64,000 nucleotides of DNA from Mycetocola tolaasinivorans (lineage in GTDB: Bacteria > Actinomycetota > Actinomycetes > Actinomycetales > Microbacteriaceae): NCBI RefSeq assembly GCF_003667565.1, contig NZ_RCUX01000003.1, positions 186,001 through 250,000 on the forward strand, given 5' to 3'. Of this stretch, positions 1-9,483 are shown one piece after another. Numbering within the stretch: position 1 is the stretch's first letter; every line of letters begins with the position of its first letter. The notes beneath the pieces were generated by a model. It did not search any database. It had not been told where the DNA came from and worked only from the letters and a program-made list of their open reading frames with translations. A program made the position numbers and the translations under genes.

Positions 1-677
1 TGATCGCGCGGCGTGGAGCGCCCGATCACGAGCACGAGACGGCCGCCCTGCACGCCGATGAGAACGTCGGCGGCCATGTGGCGCGCGGCGCGGCGGAGGT
101 GATCGACGTCGAGCTGCGGGGGAGTCGTACCCACCAGGACGGCGACCTCACCGTGGCCGTGCCAGCCGAGGGCGGCGATGCGGCTGGGCAGCTCGTCATC
201 GGCCTCGCCGGCGAGGATGGAGTCCACCACGAGGGCTTCGAGGCGGGCGTCCCAGAGGCCGCGCGCCTCGGCGGCGCGGGCGTAGACGTCGGCCGCGGCA
301 AAGGCGATTTCGCGGGAGTACAGCAGGATGGCCTCGCGGAGGCCCTGTCCGCCGCTCTTCACGCGATCCTCCACCACCTCGACGGTGATGCGAATCAGTT
401 GCAGCGTCTGCTGCAGGCTGACGGATCGCAGCAGCTCACGCGGAGCCGCCCCGAACACGTCGGCCGCGATCCACGGGGTAGACCGGGGATCGTCGTACCA
501 GGAGATGAAGGAGGTGATGCCCGCCTGGGCGACGAGGCCAACGGCCGATCGTCGCCCGGGCGGCATCTCCGCGTACCAGGGCAGGTCCTCTTCAAGCTTG
601 CCGAGGGTGACCGTGGCCAGCTCGCCGGAAATCCGACGCAGCCAGGCCAGGGTCTCTGCCTTGGTACGCTCCTTCAT
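1..677 (-). CDS. PucR-family transcriptional regulator (FasR-like), 3' end outside window
   Basis: Incomplete gene running off the left edge; 225 residues from the start MKERTKAETLAW are visible. They contain the long mixed helical region that precedes the C-terminal helix-turn-helix in PucR-type regulators; the DNA-binding part is not in the window. In actinobacteria a regulator of this kind (FasR of Streptomyces) lies between aceE and the fabD-fabH-acpP-fabF operon and controls fatty acid synthesis; that role is inferred from family and position. The ATG lies 14 nt beyond the aceE stop with no clear Shine-Dalgarno sequence, so it is probably co-transcribed with aceE. The fab genes themselves cannot be seen. 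Confidence 0.8.
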   Translation of the reverse strand, partial: MKERTKAETLAWLRRISGELATVTLGKLEEDLPWYAEMPPGRRSAVGLVAQAGITSFISWYDDPRSTPWIAADVFGAAPRELLRSVSLQQTLQLIRITVEVVEDRVKSGGQGLREAILLYSREIAFAAADVYARAAEARGLWDARLEALVVDSILAGEADDELPSRIAALGWHGHGEVAVLVGTTPPQLDVDHLRRAARHMAADVLIGVQGGRLVLVIGRSTPRD

Positions 678-691
678 CTGGTGTTGGCCGC

Positions 692-3418
692 TTAGGCGTC
701 GCCGCCGGCGTTGCCGGTGGTGCCAGCGGTTACGTCCAGCAGACGGTAGCGCTCGATCGCCTGGCCCACGAGGGCACGGTCGATCTTGCCCTGCTTGGCC
801 AGCTGCTCCAGGGTGCGAACAACCAGCGAGTGGCTGTCGATCTTGAAGTAGCGACGCGCTGCCGCACGGGTGTCCGAGAAGCCGAAGTCGTCGGCACCCA
901 GGGTGGCGTAGTCACCCGGGACGAACTGACGGATCTGGTCGGCGACGGCGTGCATGTAGTCGCTGGTGGCCACGAACGGACCCTCGGCTCCGGAGAGCTT
1001 CTCGGTCAGGTAGGGAACCTTCGGCTCCTCGTTCGGGTAGAGGAAGTTGTGCTCCTCCGCGGCCAGACCATCGCGACGCAGCTCGGACCACGAGGTGACC
1101 GACCAGACATCGGCGGACACACCCCAGTCGGTGGCGAGCAGGTCCTGAGCCTCGAGGGCCCAGGGCAGTGCCACACCGGAGGCGAGAAGCTGAGCCTTGA
1201 CTCCGCCTTCGCCGCCCTGACGCAGCTTGTAGATACCCTTCAGCAGGCCATCGACGTCCAGGTTCTCCGGCTCGGCCGGCTGTACGTAGGGCTCGTTGTA
1301 CACGGTGATGTAGTACATGACGTTGGGGTCAACGTGCTTTCCGCCGTACATGCGCTCGAGACCATCGCGCACGATGTGTCCGATCTCATATCCGTAGGCG
1401 GGGTCATACGACACCACGGCGGGGTTGGTCGAGGCGAGCAGCGGCGAGTGGCCGTCCGCGTGCTGGAGACCCTCACCGGTCAGCGTGGTGCGTCCGGCGG
1501 TGGCACCCACGATGAATCCGCGAGCCATCGCGTCGCCGGCGGCCCAGATGGCGTCGGCGGTGCGCTGGAATCCGAACATCGAGTAGAACACGTAGAACGG
1601 AATCAGCGGCTCACCGTTGACGGCGTAGGTGGTACCCAGCCCGGTGAACGCGGCCAGCGCGCCGGCCTCGTTGATGCCCACGTGCACGATCTGACCCTGC
1701 GGGGACTCCTTGTAGGCGAGCAGCAGCTCGCGGTCCACGGAGGTGTAGTGCTGGCCGTTGGGGTTGTAGATCTTTGCCGACGGGAAGAAGGCGTCCATAC
1801 CGAAGGTACGGGCCTCATCCGGGATGATCGGGACGATGCGGTTGCCGAAGTCCTTGGCGCGCAGCAGATCCTTGAGCAGTCGAACGAACGCCATGGTGGT
1901 GGCGATCTCCTGCTTGCCGGAACCCTTCTTGGCGATGCGGTAGGCATCGTCCTCGGGGAGGTTCAGCTGGGTGTACTTGCTGCGACGCTCGGGCAGGTAT
2001 CCGCCGAGGGCGCGACGACGCTCGTGCAGGTACTCGATGGCCTCGTCGTTCTCACCGGGGTGGAAGTACGGCGGCTGGTACGGGTTCTCCTCGAGCACCG
2101 CGTCGGTGATCGGGATCTGCATGGCGTCGCGGAAGAGCTTGAGGTCTTCGAGCGTCAGCTTCTTCATCTGGTGGGTCGCGTTGCGGCCCTCGAAGGTCGG
2201 GCCGAGGCCGTAACCCTTGACGGTCTTGGTGAGGATCACGGTGGGCTGGCCCTTGTGCTCGCTCGCGGCCTTGAAGGCTGCGTAGACCTTGCGGTAGTCG
2301 TGGCCACCGCGCTTGAGGCCCCAGATCTGGTCGTCCGAGTAGTTTTCCACCAGGGCGGCGGTACGCGGGTCGCGACCGAAGAAGTGCTCGCGCACAAACG
2401 CACCGGACTCGGCCTTGTAGGTCTGGTAGTCGCCGTCGGGGGTCTCGTTCATGAGGTTGACGAGGGCACCCTCGCCGTCACGAGCGAGGAGGTCATCCCA
2501 CTCGCGACCCCAGACAACCTTGATGACGTTCCATCCGGCACCACGGAAGAAGCTCTCGAGCTCCTGCATGATCTTGCCGTTACCGCGAACCGGGCCGTCG
2601 AGGCGCTGAAGGTTGCAGTTGATCACGAAGTTGAGGTTGTCGAGGCCCTCGTTCGCCGCGACCTGCAGCTGACCGCGGCTCTCGACCTCGTCCATCTCGC
2701 CGTCGCCGAGGAAGGCCCAGACCTGCTGGTCTGCTGCGTCCTTGATGCCGCGGTTGGTGAGGTACTTGTTGGCCTGTGCCTGGTAGATCGCGTTGATCGG
2801 GCCGAGGCCCATCGACACGGTCGGGAACTGCCAGAAGTCCGGCATCAGACGCGGGTGCGGGTAGGAGCTGAGGCCCCCACCGGCGTGCGACTTCTCCTGA
2901 CGGAAGCCATCCAGCTGATTGGTCGTGAGGCGACCCTCGAGGAACGCACGTGCGTACGCGCCGGGGGAGGCGTGACCCTGGAAGAAGATCTGGTCTCCGC
3001 CGCCGGGGTGGTCCTGGCCGCGGAAGAAGTGGTTGAAGCCCACCTCGTACAGCGTTGCGGCACCCGCGTAGGTGGAGATGTGTCCACCGACACCGACGCC
3101 GGGACGCTGTGCCCGGTGCACGGTCATCGCGGCGTTCCAGCGGTTCCACGCGCGGTAGCGACGCTCGATGGCCTCGTCACCCGGGTATTCCGGCTCGTTC
3201 GCGGGTGCGATCGTGTTGATGTAGTCCGTGGTCGGAACCATCGGGACACCCAGCTGGAGGTCGCGGGAGCGCTTGAGCAGGCTCATCATCATGTCACGAC
3301 CGCGGGCGGGGCCCTGGGTGTGGACGAGCTGGTCGAGGGACTCCTGCCACTCGGCGGTTTCTTCCGGATCGACGTCAAAGTTGTTGACGGAGTACGGGTC
3401 CTGGTCGTTTACAGTCAC
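692..3418 (-). CDS. aceE: pyruvate dehydrogenase E1 component, homodimeric type
   Basis: Thiamine diphosphate-dependent decarboxylase of the pyruvate dehydrogenase complex; it oxidatively decarboxylates pyruvate and passes the acetyl group to the lipoyl arm of E2. At 908 residues it has the normal length of the single-chain AceE family. The ThDP/Mg signature GDGEMDE is at residues 238-244, followed by the Asn (N267) about 25 residues on. The start is a GTG (MTVNDQDP) with an AAAGG ribosome site. The E2 and E3 partners are in the same window at 44.2-47.1 kb, not adjacent. In actinobacteria AceE and the 2-oxoglutarate E1 share one E2, which fits the single E2 seen here. Confidence 0.98.
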   Translation of the reverse strand: MTVNDQDPYSVNNFDVDPEETAEWQESLDQLVHTQGPARGRDMMMSLLKRSRDLQLGVPMVPTTDYINTIAPANEPEYPGDEAIERRYRAWNRWNAAMTVHRAQRPGVGVGGHISTYAGAATLYEVGFNHFFRGQDHPGGGDQIFFQGHASPGAYARAFLEGRLTTNQLDGFRQEKSHAGGGLSSYPHPRLMPDFWQFPTVSMGLGPINAIYQAQANKYLTNRGIKDAADQQVWAFLGDGEMDEVESRGQLQVAANEGLDNLNFVINCNLQRLDGPVRGNGKIMQELESFFRGAGWNVIKVVWGREWDDLLARDGEGALVNLMNETPDGDYQTYKAESGAFVREHFFGRDPRTAALVENYSDDQIWGLKRGGHDYRKVYAAFKAASEHKGQPTVILTKTVKGYGLGPTFEGRNATHQMKKLTLEDLKLFRDAMQIPITDAVLEENPYQPPYFHPGENDEAIEYLHERRRALGGYLPERRSKYTQLNLPEDDAYRIAKKGSGKQEIATTMAFVRLLKDLLRAKDFGNRIVPIIPDEARTFGMDAFFPSAKIYNPNGQHYTSVDRELLLAYKESPQGQIVHVGINEAGALAAFTGLGTTYAVNGEPLIPFYVFYSMFGFQRTADAIWAAGDAMARGFIVGATAGRTTLTGEGLQHADGHSPLLASTNPAVVSYDPAYGYEIGHIVRDGLERMYGGKHVDPNVMYYITVYNEPYVQPAEPENLDVDGLLKGIYKLRQGGEGGVKAQLLASGVALPWALEAQDLLATDWGVSADVWSVTSWSELRRDGLAAEEHNFLYPNEEPKVPYLTEKLSGAEGPFVATSDYMHAVADQIRQFVPGDYATLGADDFGFSDTRAAARRYFKIDSHSLVVRTLEQLAKQGKIDRALVGQAIERYRLLDVTAGTTGNAGGDA

Positions 3419-3613
3419 CGTCGACCTTTCTTTTCATGGCAGATCGTGCCGAACATATGGTGGGTTTAAGCGCGCGCAGCATTTGGGATACAAAGGTTGT
3501 GCACGTTTCCTCCAAGCCTAGCGACCCGGAGGGCATTTCCGTGATTCGCGGGACGGGTTTTTTATGCTCGGCTAGGCTGAACCTAGTGAATCCGCGGTGA
3601 ACAAGGGAAAAAG

Positions 3614-4069
3614 ATGCGCAAAATTGATTCGCCCGCACCCGACTTCGAGCTGCCGAATCAGTACGGCGAGCAGATTCGGTTGAGTGACTTCCGGGATCGA
3701 CGCCCCGTGGTGCTGGTATTCGTACCCCTCGCGTTCTCGGGGATCTGCACCGGTGAACTCGATGCGCTGCGCGATAACGCCGCCGATTTTGCCGCCCACG
3801 ACGCCGAGGTGCTCATTGTCACGGTGGATTCCAAGTGGGCGCTGCGCACCTGGGGCGATAACGCCGGTTACGCGTTCTCGCTGCTGTCCGACTTCTGGCC
3901 GCATGGCGACGTCGCGGCGGCGTACGGGGTGTTTGATCAGTCCCGCGGGGTGGCCGAACGGGCCACCTTCGTGATCGGCATCGACGGCGTGATCCGCGAC
4001 GCCTTCATGACCGCCGCGGGGGAGCCGCGCGCGATCGAGCGGTACCGTGAGGCGCTGAGCCTCCTCTAG
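3614..4069 (+). CDS. peroxiredoxin, AhpE-type (1-Cys)
   Basis: Thiol peroxidase of 151 residues that reduces peroxides through a peroxidatic cysteine. The AhpE-style active site FVPLAFSGICTGEL has the only cysteine, C45; no resolving Cys is present, so it should be a 1-Cys enzyme using an external thiol such as mycothiol or a mycoredoxin (family knowledge). The thioredoxin fold runs the whole length. The ATG has a purine-rich site AAGGGAAAAAG directly upstream. Two TANNNT hexamers (TATGCT near 3563, TAGGCT near 3573) are possible -10 elements. It is divergent from aceE and ends 142 nt before tRNA-Val. Confidence 0.93.
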   Translation: MRKIDSPAPDFELPNQYGEQIRLSDFRDRRPVVLVFVPLAFSGICTGELDALRDNAADFAAHDAEVLIVTVDSKWALRTWGDNAGYAFSLLSDFWPHGDVAAAYGVFDQSRGVAERATFVIGIDGVIRDAFMTAAGEPRAIERYREALSLL

Positions 4070-4156
4070 CGTCCCACGACACGCAAGAGAGGCGATCTTC
4101 GACCGGGCTCAAAATCCCCGGAATTCCGGGGCGACGCGCTCGGGCTGCGCGCCGAA

Positions 4157-4187
4157 TTGGTTCTGCCCCGCGTGATCCTGCTATTGT
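4157..4187 (+). promoter_or_regulatory. possible promoter of tRNA-Val
   Basis: TTGGTT (4157-4162) and TATTGT (4182-4187) are separated by 19 bp and end 24 nt before the tRNA. The spacing is longer than ideal, so this is a tentative call. Confidence 0.35.
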
Positions 4188-4211
4188 AAATCTTGTTGCT
4201 ACGGCGACGAA

Positions 4212-4284
4212 GGGCCTTTAGCTCAGCTGGTAGAGCGCCACGTTTACACCGTGGATGTCATCGGTTCGATCCCGGTAGGGCCCA
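4212..4284 (+). tRNA. tRNA-Val (anticodon TAC)
   Basis: A 73-nt cloverleaf can be folded by eye: acceptor GGGCCTT pairs with AGGGCCC (one G-U), the D arm contains GCTCAGCTGGTAGAGC, the anticodon stem CCACG/CGTGG closes a 7-nt loop TTTACAC, and the T arm has GGTTCGATCC. The anticodon is TAC, so the tRNA reads GTA/GTG valine codons. The 3' CCA is not encoded (the sequence continues CAAAT after the discriminator A). Confidence 0.95.
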
Positions 4285-4291
4285 CAAATAT

Positions 4292-4325
4292 AACCGCCAC
4301 CCAAGAAATTGGGTGGCGGTTTTTT
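4292..4325 (+). terminator. rho-independent terminator of tRNA-Val
   Basis: Perfect 13-bp stem AACCGCCACCCAA / TTGGGTGGCGGTT with a GAAA loop, followed by a run of T. It starts 8 nt after the tRNA. Confidence 0.92.
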
Positions 4326-4408
4326 GTTTTCATCACGCCCGGTTTCCGCCCGGGCGAACGGCCGCCACCGGAATGAAACGATGACGGCCGTTCTGGTTCC
4401 CCCTGCGA

Positions 4409-4457
4409 TCCGCACGCCACCGAGTGGACGGGTATGCCCAGCTCGGCGGCGTGCGGA
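4409..4457 (-). terminator. hairpin after the beta-galactosidase gene
   Basis: Arms TCCGCACGCC and GGCGTGCGGA, extended inward by CCGAG/CTCGG, lie directly beyond the stop codon of the GH2 gene. There is no strong T run, so it is a likely but not textbook terminator of the lac-type operon. Confidence 0.55.
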
Positions 4458-4459
4458 GT

Positions 4460-7400
4460 CTATGTGGCCGGGCGCAGCACCACCCGGATGGTGCGCGCCT
4501 CGGCCCGCACCGCGTAGGCGGGCCAGATATCCGGCCCGCAGATTCGTGAGCCCACCCCGGAGTGCGCCGCGTCGAGTGTGAGGAACACGCGATTCGAGGG
4601 CGGTAGTTCGTGCCAGTGCGCGGCCCGCGCAAGCTCTTCGGCGCTCCAGCGAGACAGACCGAACCCGGGGAGCCGGCCCGCCGAATCCGGTATCGCGGTC
4701 AGTGAGAGCCAGGGGGTGCCGCCGCGCCGCAGTTCAAGTGTGCGCAGTTCCGCGCGGTGTCCGCTCTCCTGGGGGCGGGCGTAGCGCACGGTTAGCTCGT
4801 CGAGGGGTGCCTCAAACGTGCCCACCCGGGCAGCACTGCGCGAATCCGGATAGGACTCGTGCGGGCCGGTGCCAAACCAGCGGGCGTGATCGACATCCCC
4901 CGGAAGCTCGAGCCGGATGCCGATTCGCGGGAGCGTGAGATCCCATCCCGAATCCGGCGCGATATCCACGCTGAGCAGGACGGCTTCGGGCTCACCCGGC
5001 ACCTCCTCCCAGCGCGTGTGCATCCTCATGGCCTCGGGTGAGGCCGGGGCCGCGTAGCGCTCAAGAACGCGCAGCGCGCGCGGTGCGTGTTCACCCTCCA
5101 CGCGGCGAGCGCGCAGCAGGTGCAATCGGTGCGCCGCCCAGGTATCGGCGTGCGGGGGTGCATCCACGCCCAGACCACGATTGAGGACGGGGTCCGCAAC
5201 GTCCAGGCTGCCCTGGGCGCTTCCGCGGTCATTATCGGTGGGCGCACGGAACAGCGAGAGCGTGGGGCCCGATACGGGCGCCCCGGCGAGGCTCTGAAGT
5301 GCTCCATCCGCGAGCGTGGCGATTCCCAGCGCGTGCGCTTCGGGTAGGCCGGGGGTCCAGTCACGGATCGGGGCCGCAGGCGGTTCGGGGGTGATCACGC
5401 CGTCGAGGCGCTGCTGCGCGGTGGCCAGGATGTGCCCCGCGGGTGCCCAGGGGGTATCTGCGCCGAGCTCGGCGGTGACCGTGAGCCAGCGCTCGGTCGA
5501 GCTGCCGGCGCGCGCCAGTGTCGCACCGAGTGCCGCGCTGAGTTCCGGAGGCGCGATCGCCGCCCAGGTGGTGCCCGCGCTCACCGGGGGAATCGGCCAG
5601 GTCCCCGCGGCCCGTTCGATTCCCTGCTCGGTGAGGGACCAGCGCAGCACGATGTCCGCGGTGTCCAGCGTGTGGCGACGGTTGGTGAGGGTCAGTGTTT
5701 CCCCCTCCTCCCCGATCCGGATGCGTACCGGTGCCATCACCGCCGCAAACTCGTACAGCCCGGGGCAGGGGACGTCGTCCGAGGAGATCATGCCGTCCAT
5801 CACGAAGTTGCCATCGTGCACCTCCTCACCGAAGTCCCCGCCGTAGCCGAAATACTCCGTGCCCGCCGGCGTGCGCGTGCGCAGGCCATGATCGCGCCAC
5901 TCCCACACGAAACCGCCGTGCAGGCGCGGATAGCGATCCGCCAGGGCATCGTACTGATCGATCGCCCCCGGGCCGTTACCCATCGCGTGCACGTACTCGC
6001 AGTGCAGGAACGGCTTTGTGCGCTGCCGAGCCGCCTCGATCGGGGTGCACCCCAGTAGCTCCGACGTGACATCGGCGCCGATCGACTCGGTTTCGGGCAC
6101 CGAGGCGTACATGCGCGAGTAGACGTCCGTGTAGCGCCCCGCATAGTCGCCCTCGTAGTGCACGGGCCGCGCCGGATCGCGATGGTGCAGCCAGGCCGCG
6201 GTTTCGGCGAGATTCGCGCCCGTGCCGGCCTCATTGCCCAGCGACCACATCACGATACTCGCGTGATTCTTATCGCGTTCGAACATTCGTTCGATACGAT
6301 CGAGGTAAGCCTCGCGCCAGGCCGGATCATCGCTCGGGTTATGTTGCCACCCGGCCACTTCAAACCCGTGGGTTTCGAGGTCGTTCTCCAGCATCACCCA
6401 GAGCCCCAGCTCATCCGCGAGATCGAGCAGGCGCGGATGCGGGGGATAGTGGCTCGTGCGGATGGCATTCACGTTGAACCGCTTCATCCGAATGAGATCC
6501 GCGCGAGCGTGCGCCTCATCGAATACCCGCCCGCGATCCGGATGCGCCTCGTGGCGGTTCATCCCGCGAAACACCAGGCGTCGGCCATTGGCGAGCAGCT
6601 GGTCGCTGCGAATCTCAACGCTGCGGAACCCGATGCGCTGGGTAATCGTCTCTCCCCGCGCGCTGACTACGGCCGTGTACAGCCTCGGAGACTCCGCCGA
6701 CCACGCCTCGGCCGGGATACTCAGCGGGCGCACATCCTGCGGGGTACCCCACTCCGCGGTAATCCCGAGCTCCTCGATGCTCAGACGCAGGGGGAACGAC
6801 TCCGCGCTCGCCACAACCTCGGGGCGCAGCGTGCCGATACCCGCCGACCACGAGGTGCGCAGCCAGAGATCTTCGATGCCGCCCCGCGGACGCGCGGTAA
6901 CCGTGACGTCGCGGAAGATTCCGGGCAGCCACCACTGATCCTGATCCTCCAGGTAGCTCGCGGCCGACCACTGGTGCACGCGCACGGCGAGGACGTTGCG
7001 TCCGGCGGTTACCAGCTCCGTGATGTCGAGCTCATGCGCGAGGCGAGAGCCCGAGAAGTGACCCACCTCGTGCCCGTTCCACCACACCCGCGCCAGAGAC
7101 TCCACGCCATCAAAGCGCAGCACGATCGCCTCGGTACGCGCCTCGTCCAGAAACTCCGCCGGCAACTCGACATCGAGCCGGTAGTCGCCGGTCGGATTCT
7201 CGTCGGGTACGTGGGGCGGATCAAGCGGGAACGGATACTGCACGTTGGTGTAGATCGGAGAGCCCTGAGCGCGCTCGCCGAGGACCCAGCTCGAGGGCAC
7301 CGAGATGCGTCCCCACCCCGAGGTGTCGGTCTCCGGCTGCGCGAAGCTCGACACCGCCTCTCCCCGCGGGTCCGCCGCGGGCAACAGCCTGAACGCCCAC

Positions 7401-7537
7401 TCGCCGTTGAGGCTGAGCGTCGGTGCATCGGAGCGCAACCACGCGCGTGCCGGGCGTACGGCACCCCCGGAGGGGGCGCGACTCGAGACGAGATCGCGGC
7501 CCGGGATCGGGACGGGGTGCGCCGAAGCGAGTGTCAT
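4460..7537 (-). CDS. lacZ: beta-galactosidase, glycoside hydrolase family 2 (LacZ-type)
   Basis: Retaining glycosidase of 1025 residues, the usual LacZ length, hydrolysing lactose or other beta-galactosides in the cytoplasm. Domains in order: GH2 sugar-binding jelly roll (about 35-215), immunoglobulin-like domain, TIM barrel (about 310-600), second Ig-like domain and the C-terminal beta-galactosidase small-chain domain. Visible catalytic residues are the acid/base E436 in SLGNEAGTG and the nucleophile E514 in LHCEYVHAMGNG. No signal peptide. It is the last gene of an operon with two ABC permeases and a binding protein, so the substrate is probably an imported galactoside; galacto-oligosaccharides or plant galactan fragments are alternatives to lactose. 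Confidence 0.95.
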   Translation of the reverse strand: MTLASAHPVPIPGRDLVSSRAPSGGAVRPARAWLRSDAPTLSLNGEWAFRLLPAADPRGEAVSSFAQPETDTSGWGRISVPSSWVLGERAQGSPIYTNVQYPFPLDPPHVPDENPTGDYRLDVELPAEFLDEARTEAIVLRFDGVESLARVWWNGHEVGHFSGSRLAHELDITELVTAGRNVLAVRVHQWSAASYLEDQDQWWLPGIFRDVTVTARPRGGIEDLWLRTSWSAGIGTLRPEVVASAESFPLRLSIEELGITAEWGTPQDVRPLSIPAEAWSAESPRLYTAVVSARGETITQRIGFRSVEIRSDQLLANGRRLVFRGMNRHEAHPDRGRVFDEAHARADLIRMKRFNVNAIRTSHYPPHPRLLDLADELGLWVMLENDLETHGFEVAGWQHNPSDDPAWREAYLDRIERMFERDKNHASIVMWSLGNEAGTGANLAETAAWLHHRDPARPVHYEGDYAGRYTDVYSRMYASVPETESIGADVTSELLGCTPIEAARQRTKPFLHCEYVHAMGNGPGAIDQYDALADRYPRLHGGFVWEWRDHGLRTRTPAGTEYFGYGGDFGEEVHDGNFVMDGMISSDDVPCPGLYEFAAVMAPVRIRIGEEGETLTLTNRRHTLDTADIVLRWSLTEQGIERAAGTWPIPPVSAGTTWAAIAPPELSAALGATLARAGSSTERWLTVTAELGADTPWAPAGHILATAQQRLDGVITPEPPAAPIRDWTPGLPEAHALGIATLADGALQSLAGAPVSGPTLSLFRAPTDNDRGSAQGSLDVADPVLNRGLGVDAPPHADTWAAHRLHLLRARRVEGEHAPRALRVLERYAAPASPEAMRMHTRWEEVPGEPEAVLLSVDIAPDSGWDLTLPRIGIRLELPGDVDHARWFGTGPHESYPDSRSAARVGTFEAPLDELTVRYARPQESGHRAELRTLELRRGGTPWLSLTAIPDSAGRLPGFGLSRWSAEELARAAHWHELPPSNRVFLTLDAAHSGVGSRICGPDIWPAYAVRAEARTIRVVLRPAT

Positions 7538-7585
7538 GGGAACTCCTTGGTGTGTTGTGGATCGATGTGGTGTGCGGGCGGCGAG

Positions 7586-8539
7586 CTACTTGATGGAGCC
7601 CTCGGTGAGGCCCCCGCGCCAGAAGCGCTGGAGGATAATCATGGCTATCGCGAGGGGGATGATCGACACCAGTACCCCCGCGGTGGTGAGCTCGTAAAAC
7701 TCCGGCAGGCGGCTCACCTGGCTGTTCCAGTTCTGCAGCCCGAGCGTGACCGGGTAGAGCTTCTCGTCGGAGAGCATCACGAGCGGCAGGAAGTAGTTGT
7801 TCCAAATTCCGACCAGCTGAAACAGGAACACCGTCACGAGTGCGGGCGTCAGGATGCGCAGCCCCACCGTGTGGAAGATACGCAGTTCGCCCGCCCCGTC
7901 GAGGCGGGCGGCCTCGAGCAGGCCGTCATCGATCGTGGTGCGGGCGTACACCTGGCAGAGAAAGAGTCCGAACGGGGACACCAGCGAGGGCAGCAGCACC
8001 GCCCAGTAGGTGTTCGCGAGCCCCAGCGAGCTGAAGAGCAGGAAGAGCGGCAGGGCGGTCGCGGTGCCGGGCACCAGGACACCGCCGAGGATGACCCCAA
8101 AGATCGTGTCGCGCCCGCGGAACGCATACTTTGCGAGGGCGTAGCCGCCGGCCGCGGCGAGGTAGGTCGCGATCAGCGCGCCCACCCCGGCGTACAGTAC
8201 GGAGTTCAGTAGCCAGCGGCCGAAGATCCCGTCCCCGGCGGTAAAGACCTGCTGGATGTTCTGCCAGAGCTGCACCTGCCCGGAAAACAGGAATCCGGGT
8301 GTGGCGAAGAGGTCGCTGCTGGATTTGCTCGCGGCCACGATGACCCAGTAGACGGGCACCAGGAAGTACAGGGCCACGACCACGAGGATGCCGGTAACCA
8401 GAACCTGCCGGGCCGGATTCGTGGCCCCCGGCGAACCTCCGGCGCGCGCACGGCTTCGGCGAGCGCCGGCGGCGGGGTCGTGGCTGGCCGGGTGCGGCGT
8501 GCTGAGCTGAGCCGTGGGCGTCTGTGGTGTGGTGGTCAT
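7586..8539 (-). CDS. sugar ABC transporter permease, MalG/LacG type
   Basis: Inner-membrane permease of a carbohydrate importer, 317 residues with about six membrane helices and a Pro/Ala/Thr-rich cytoplasmic N-terminus of about 45 residues. The permease EAA loop is visible as LLEAARLDGAGELRIF, the contact point for the ATPase. It ends with the common WRGGLTEGSIK tail. Its ATG overlaps the stop of the preceding permease gene (ATGA), a sign of translational coupling. No ATPase gene is in the operon; a shared MsiK-like ATPase elsewhere is expected from what is known of actinobacterial sugar importers. Confidence 0.93.
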   Translation of the reverse strand: MTTTPQTPTAQLSTPHPASHDPAAGARRSRARAGGSPGATNPARQVLVTGILVVVALYFLVPVYWVIVAASKSSSDLFATPGFLFSGQVQLWQNIQQVFTAGDGIFGRWLLNSVLYAGVGALIATYLAAAGGYALAKYAFRGRDTIFGVILGGVLVPGTATALPLFLLFSSLGLANTYWAVLLPSLVSPFGLFLCQVYARTTIDDGLLEAARLDGAGELRIFHTVGLRILTPALVTVFLFQLVGIWNNYFLPLVMLSDEKLYPVTLGLQNWNSQVSRLPEFYELTTAGVLVSIIPLAIAMIILQRFWRGGLTEGSIK

Positions 8540-9483
8540 CGCGAACCTCGATTCGAGAGGCGAAGGAAGGTAAAGGAGAGGGTAAACGCGATCACGGCGA
8601 TCAGGACCGCCTGGGCCGCGGCAACGCCGTAGTTGTTATAGGCGAACGCGTTTGTGTACGCGGCGAGGTTCGGGGTGTACCCGCTATCGATCGCGGTGGA
8701 GGAGTTCGCGAGAACCTGGGGCTCGGCGAAGAGCTGCAGCGTCCCGATGATCGAAAACACGGTGGTGAGCATCAGCGCGGGCCGGATCAGCGGCAGCTGA
8801 ATGCTGCGGGCAATTCGTACCGGGCCCGCGCCGTCCAGCCGGGCAGCCTCATAGAGTTCCCCGGGGATCGACTTCAACTGGGCAATCACGATGAGCATGT
8901 TGTACCCGGTGTATGTCCAGGTGACGATGTTTGCGATCGACCAGAGTACGAGCTCGGAGCCGAGCGGGTTGATCTCGACCCCGACCACCTGTGCCGCGTC
9001 GAGCAGCGGGCTGAGCCCGGGCGTGTAGAGGAACGACCAGAGAATCGTCGCGATCACTCCGGGGATGCCGTACGGCAGGAAGTATGCGGCACGAAAGAGC
9101 CCGGGCCAGCGTGCAGATGCCGATTCGAGCAGCAGGGCCAGGAGCGTACACAGCGCGATCATGACCGGCACCTGGACGATGCCGAACAGCAGCATCCGGC
9201 CGATCGAGGTGATGAAGTTTGAGTCTTCGAGCGCCTGTGCATAGTTCGAGAAGCCCGCAAACACGGTGCTCTCCCCGGCTTCGCCGAAGAGCCCGGCTCG
9301 CTCGACCCGCTGGAAGCTACTCACCACGGCCATGATGATCGGCAGGGCGAAGGTCAGCACAAACAACGCGAGGAACGGGCCGAGGAGAAGCCAGGGCGCG
9401 CGGCTCGTGGGGCGTCCGAGGCGGGGCAGGGTGCGGGTCCGGGTTCGTACGATACGTGGCGCGGCGGTTCCGTTGACGCTCAT
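8536..9483 (-). CDS. sugar ABC transporter permease, MalF/LacF type
   Basis: Partner permease, 315 residues with about six transmembrane segments; the first helix follows RAPWLLLGPFLALFVLTF. The EAA loop is seen as LYEAARLDGAGPVRIARSI. It overlaps both neighbours by 4 nt, with the binding protein upstream and the second permease downstream, so the three transport genes form one translationally coupled unit ending in lacZ. The family imports oligosaccharides with a lipoprotein receptor; the beta-galactosidase suggests a galactoside. Confidence 0.93.
   Translation of the reverse strand: MSVNGTAAPRIVRTRTRTLPRLGRPTSRAPWLLLGPFLALFVLTFALPIIMAVVSSFQRVERAGLFGEAGESTVFAGFSNYAQALEDSNFITSIGRMLLFGIVQVPVMIALCTLLALLLESASARWPGLFRAAYFLPYGIPGVIATILWSFLYTPGLSPLLDAAQVVGVEINPLGSELVLWSIANIVTWTYTGYNMLIVIAQLKSIPGELYEAARLDGAGPVRIARSIQLPLIRPALMLTTVFSIIGTLQLFAEPQVLANSSTAIDSGYTPNLAAYTNAFAYNNYGVAAAQAVLIAVIAFTLSFTFLRLSNRGSR

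Noticed and set aside
830-3469. 879-residue open frame opposite aceE
   Set aside because: Antisense shadow of a high-GC gene; aceE on the other strand has complete family motifs.
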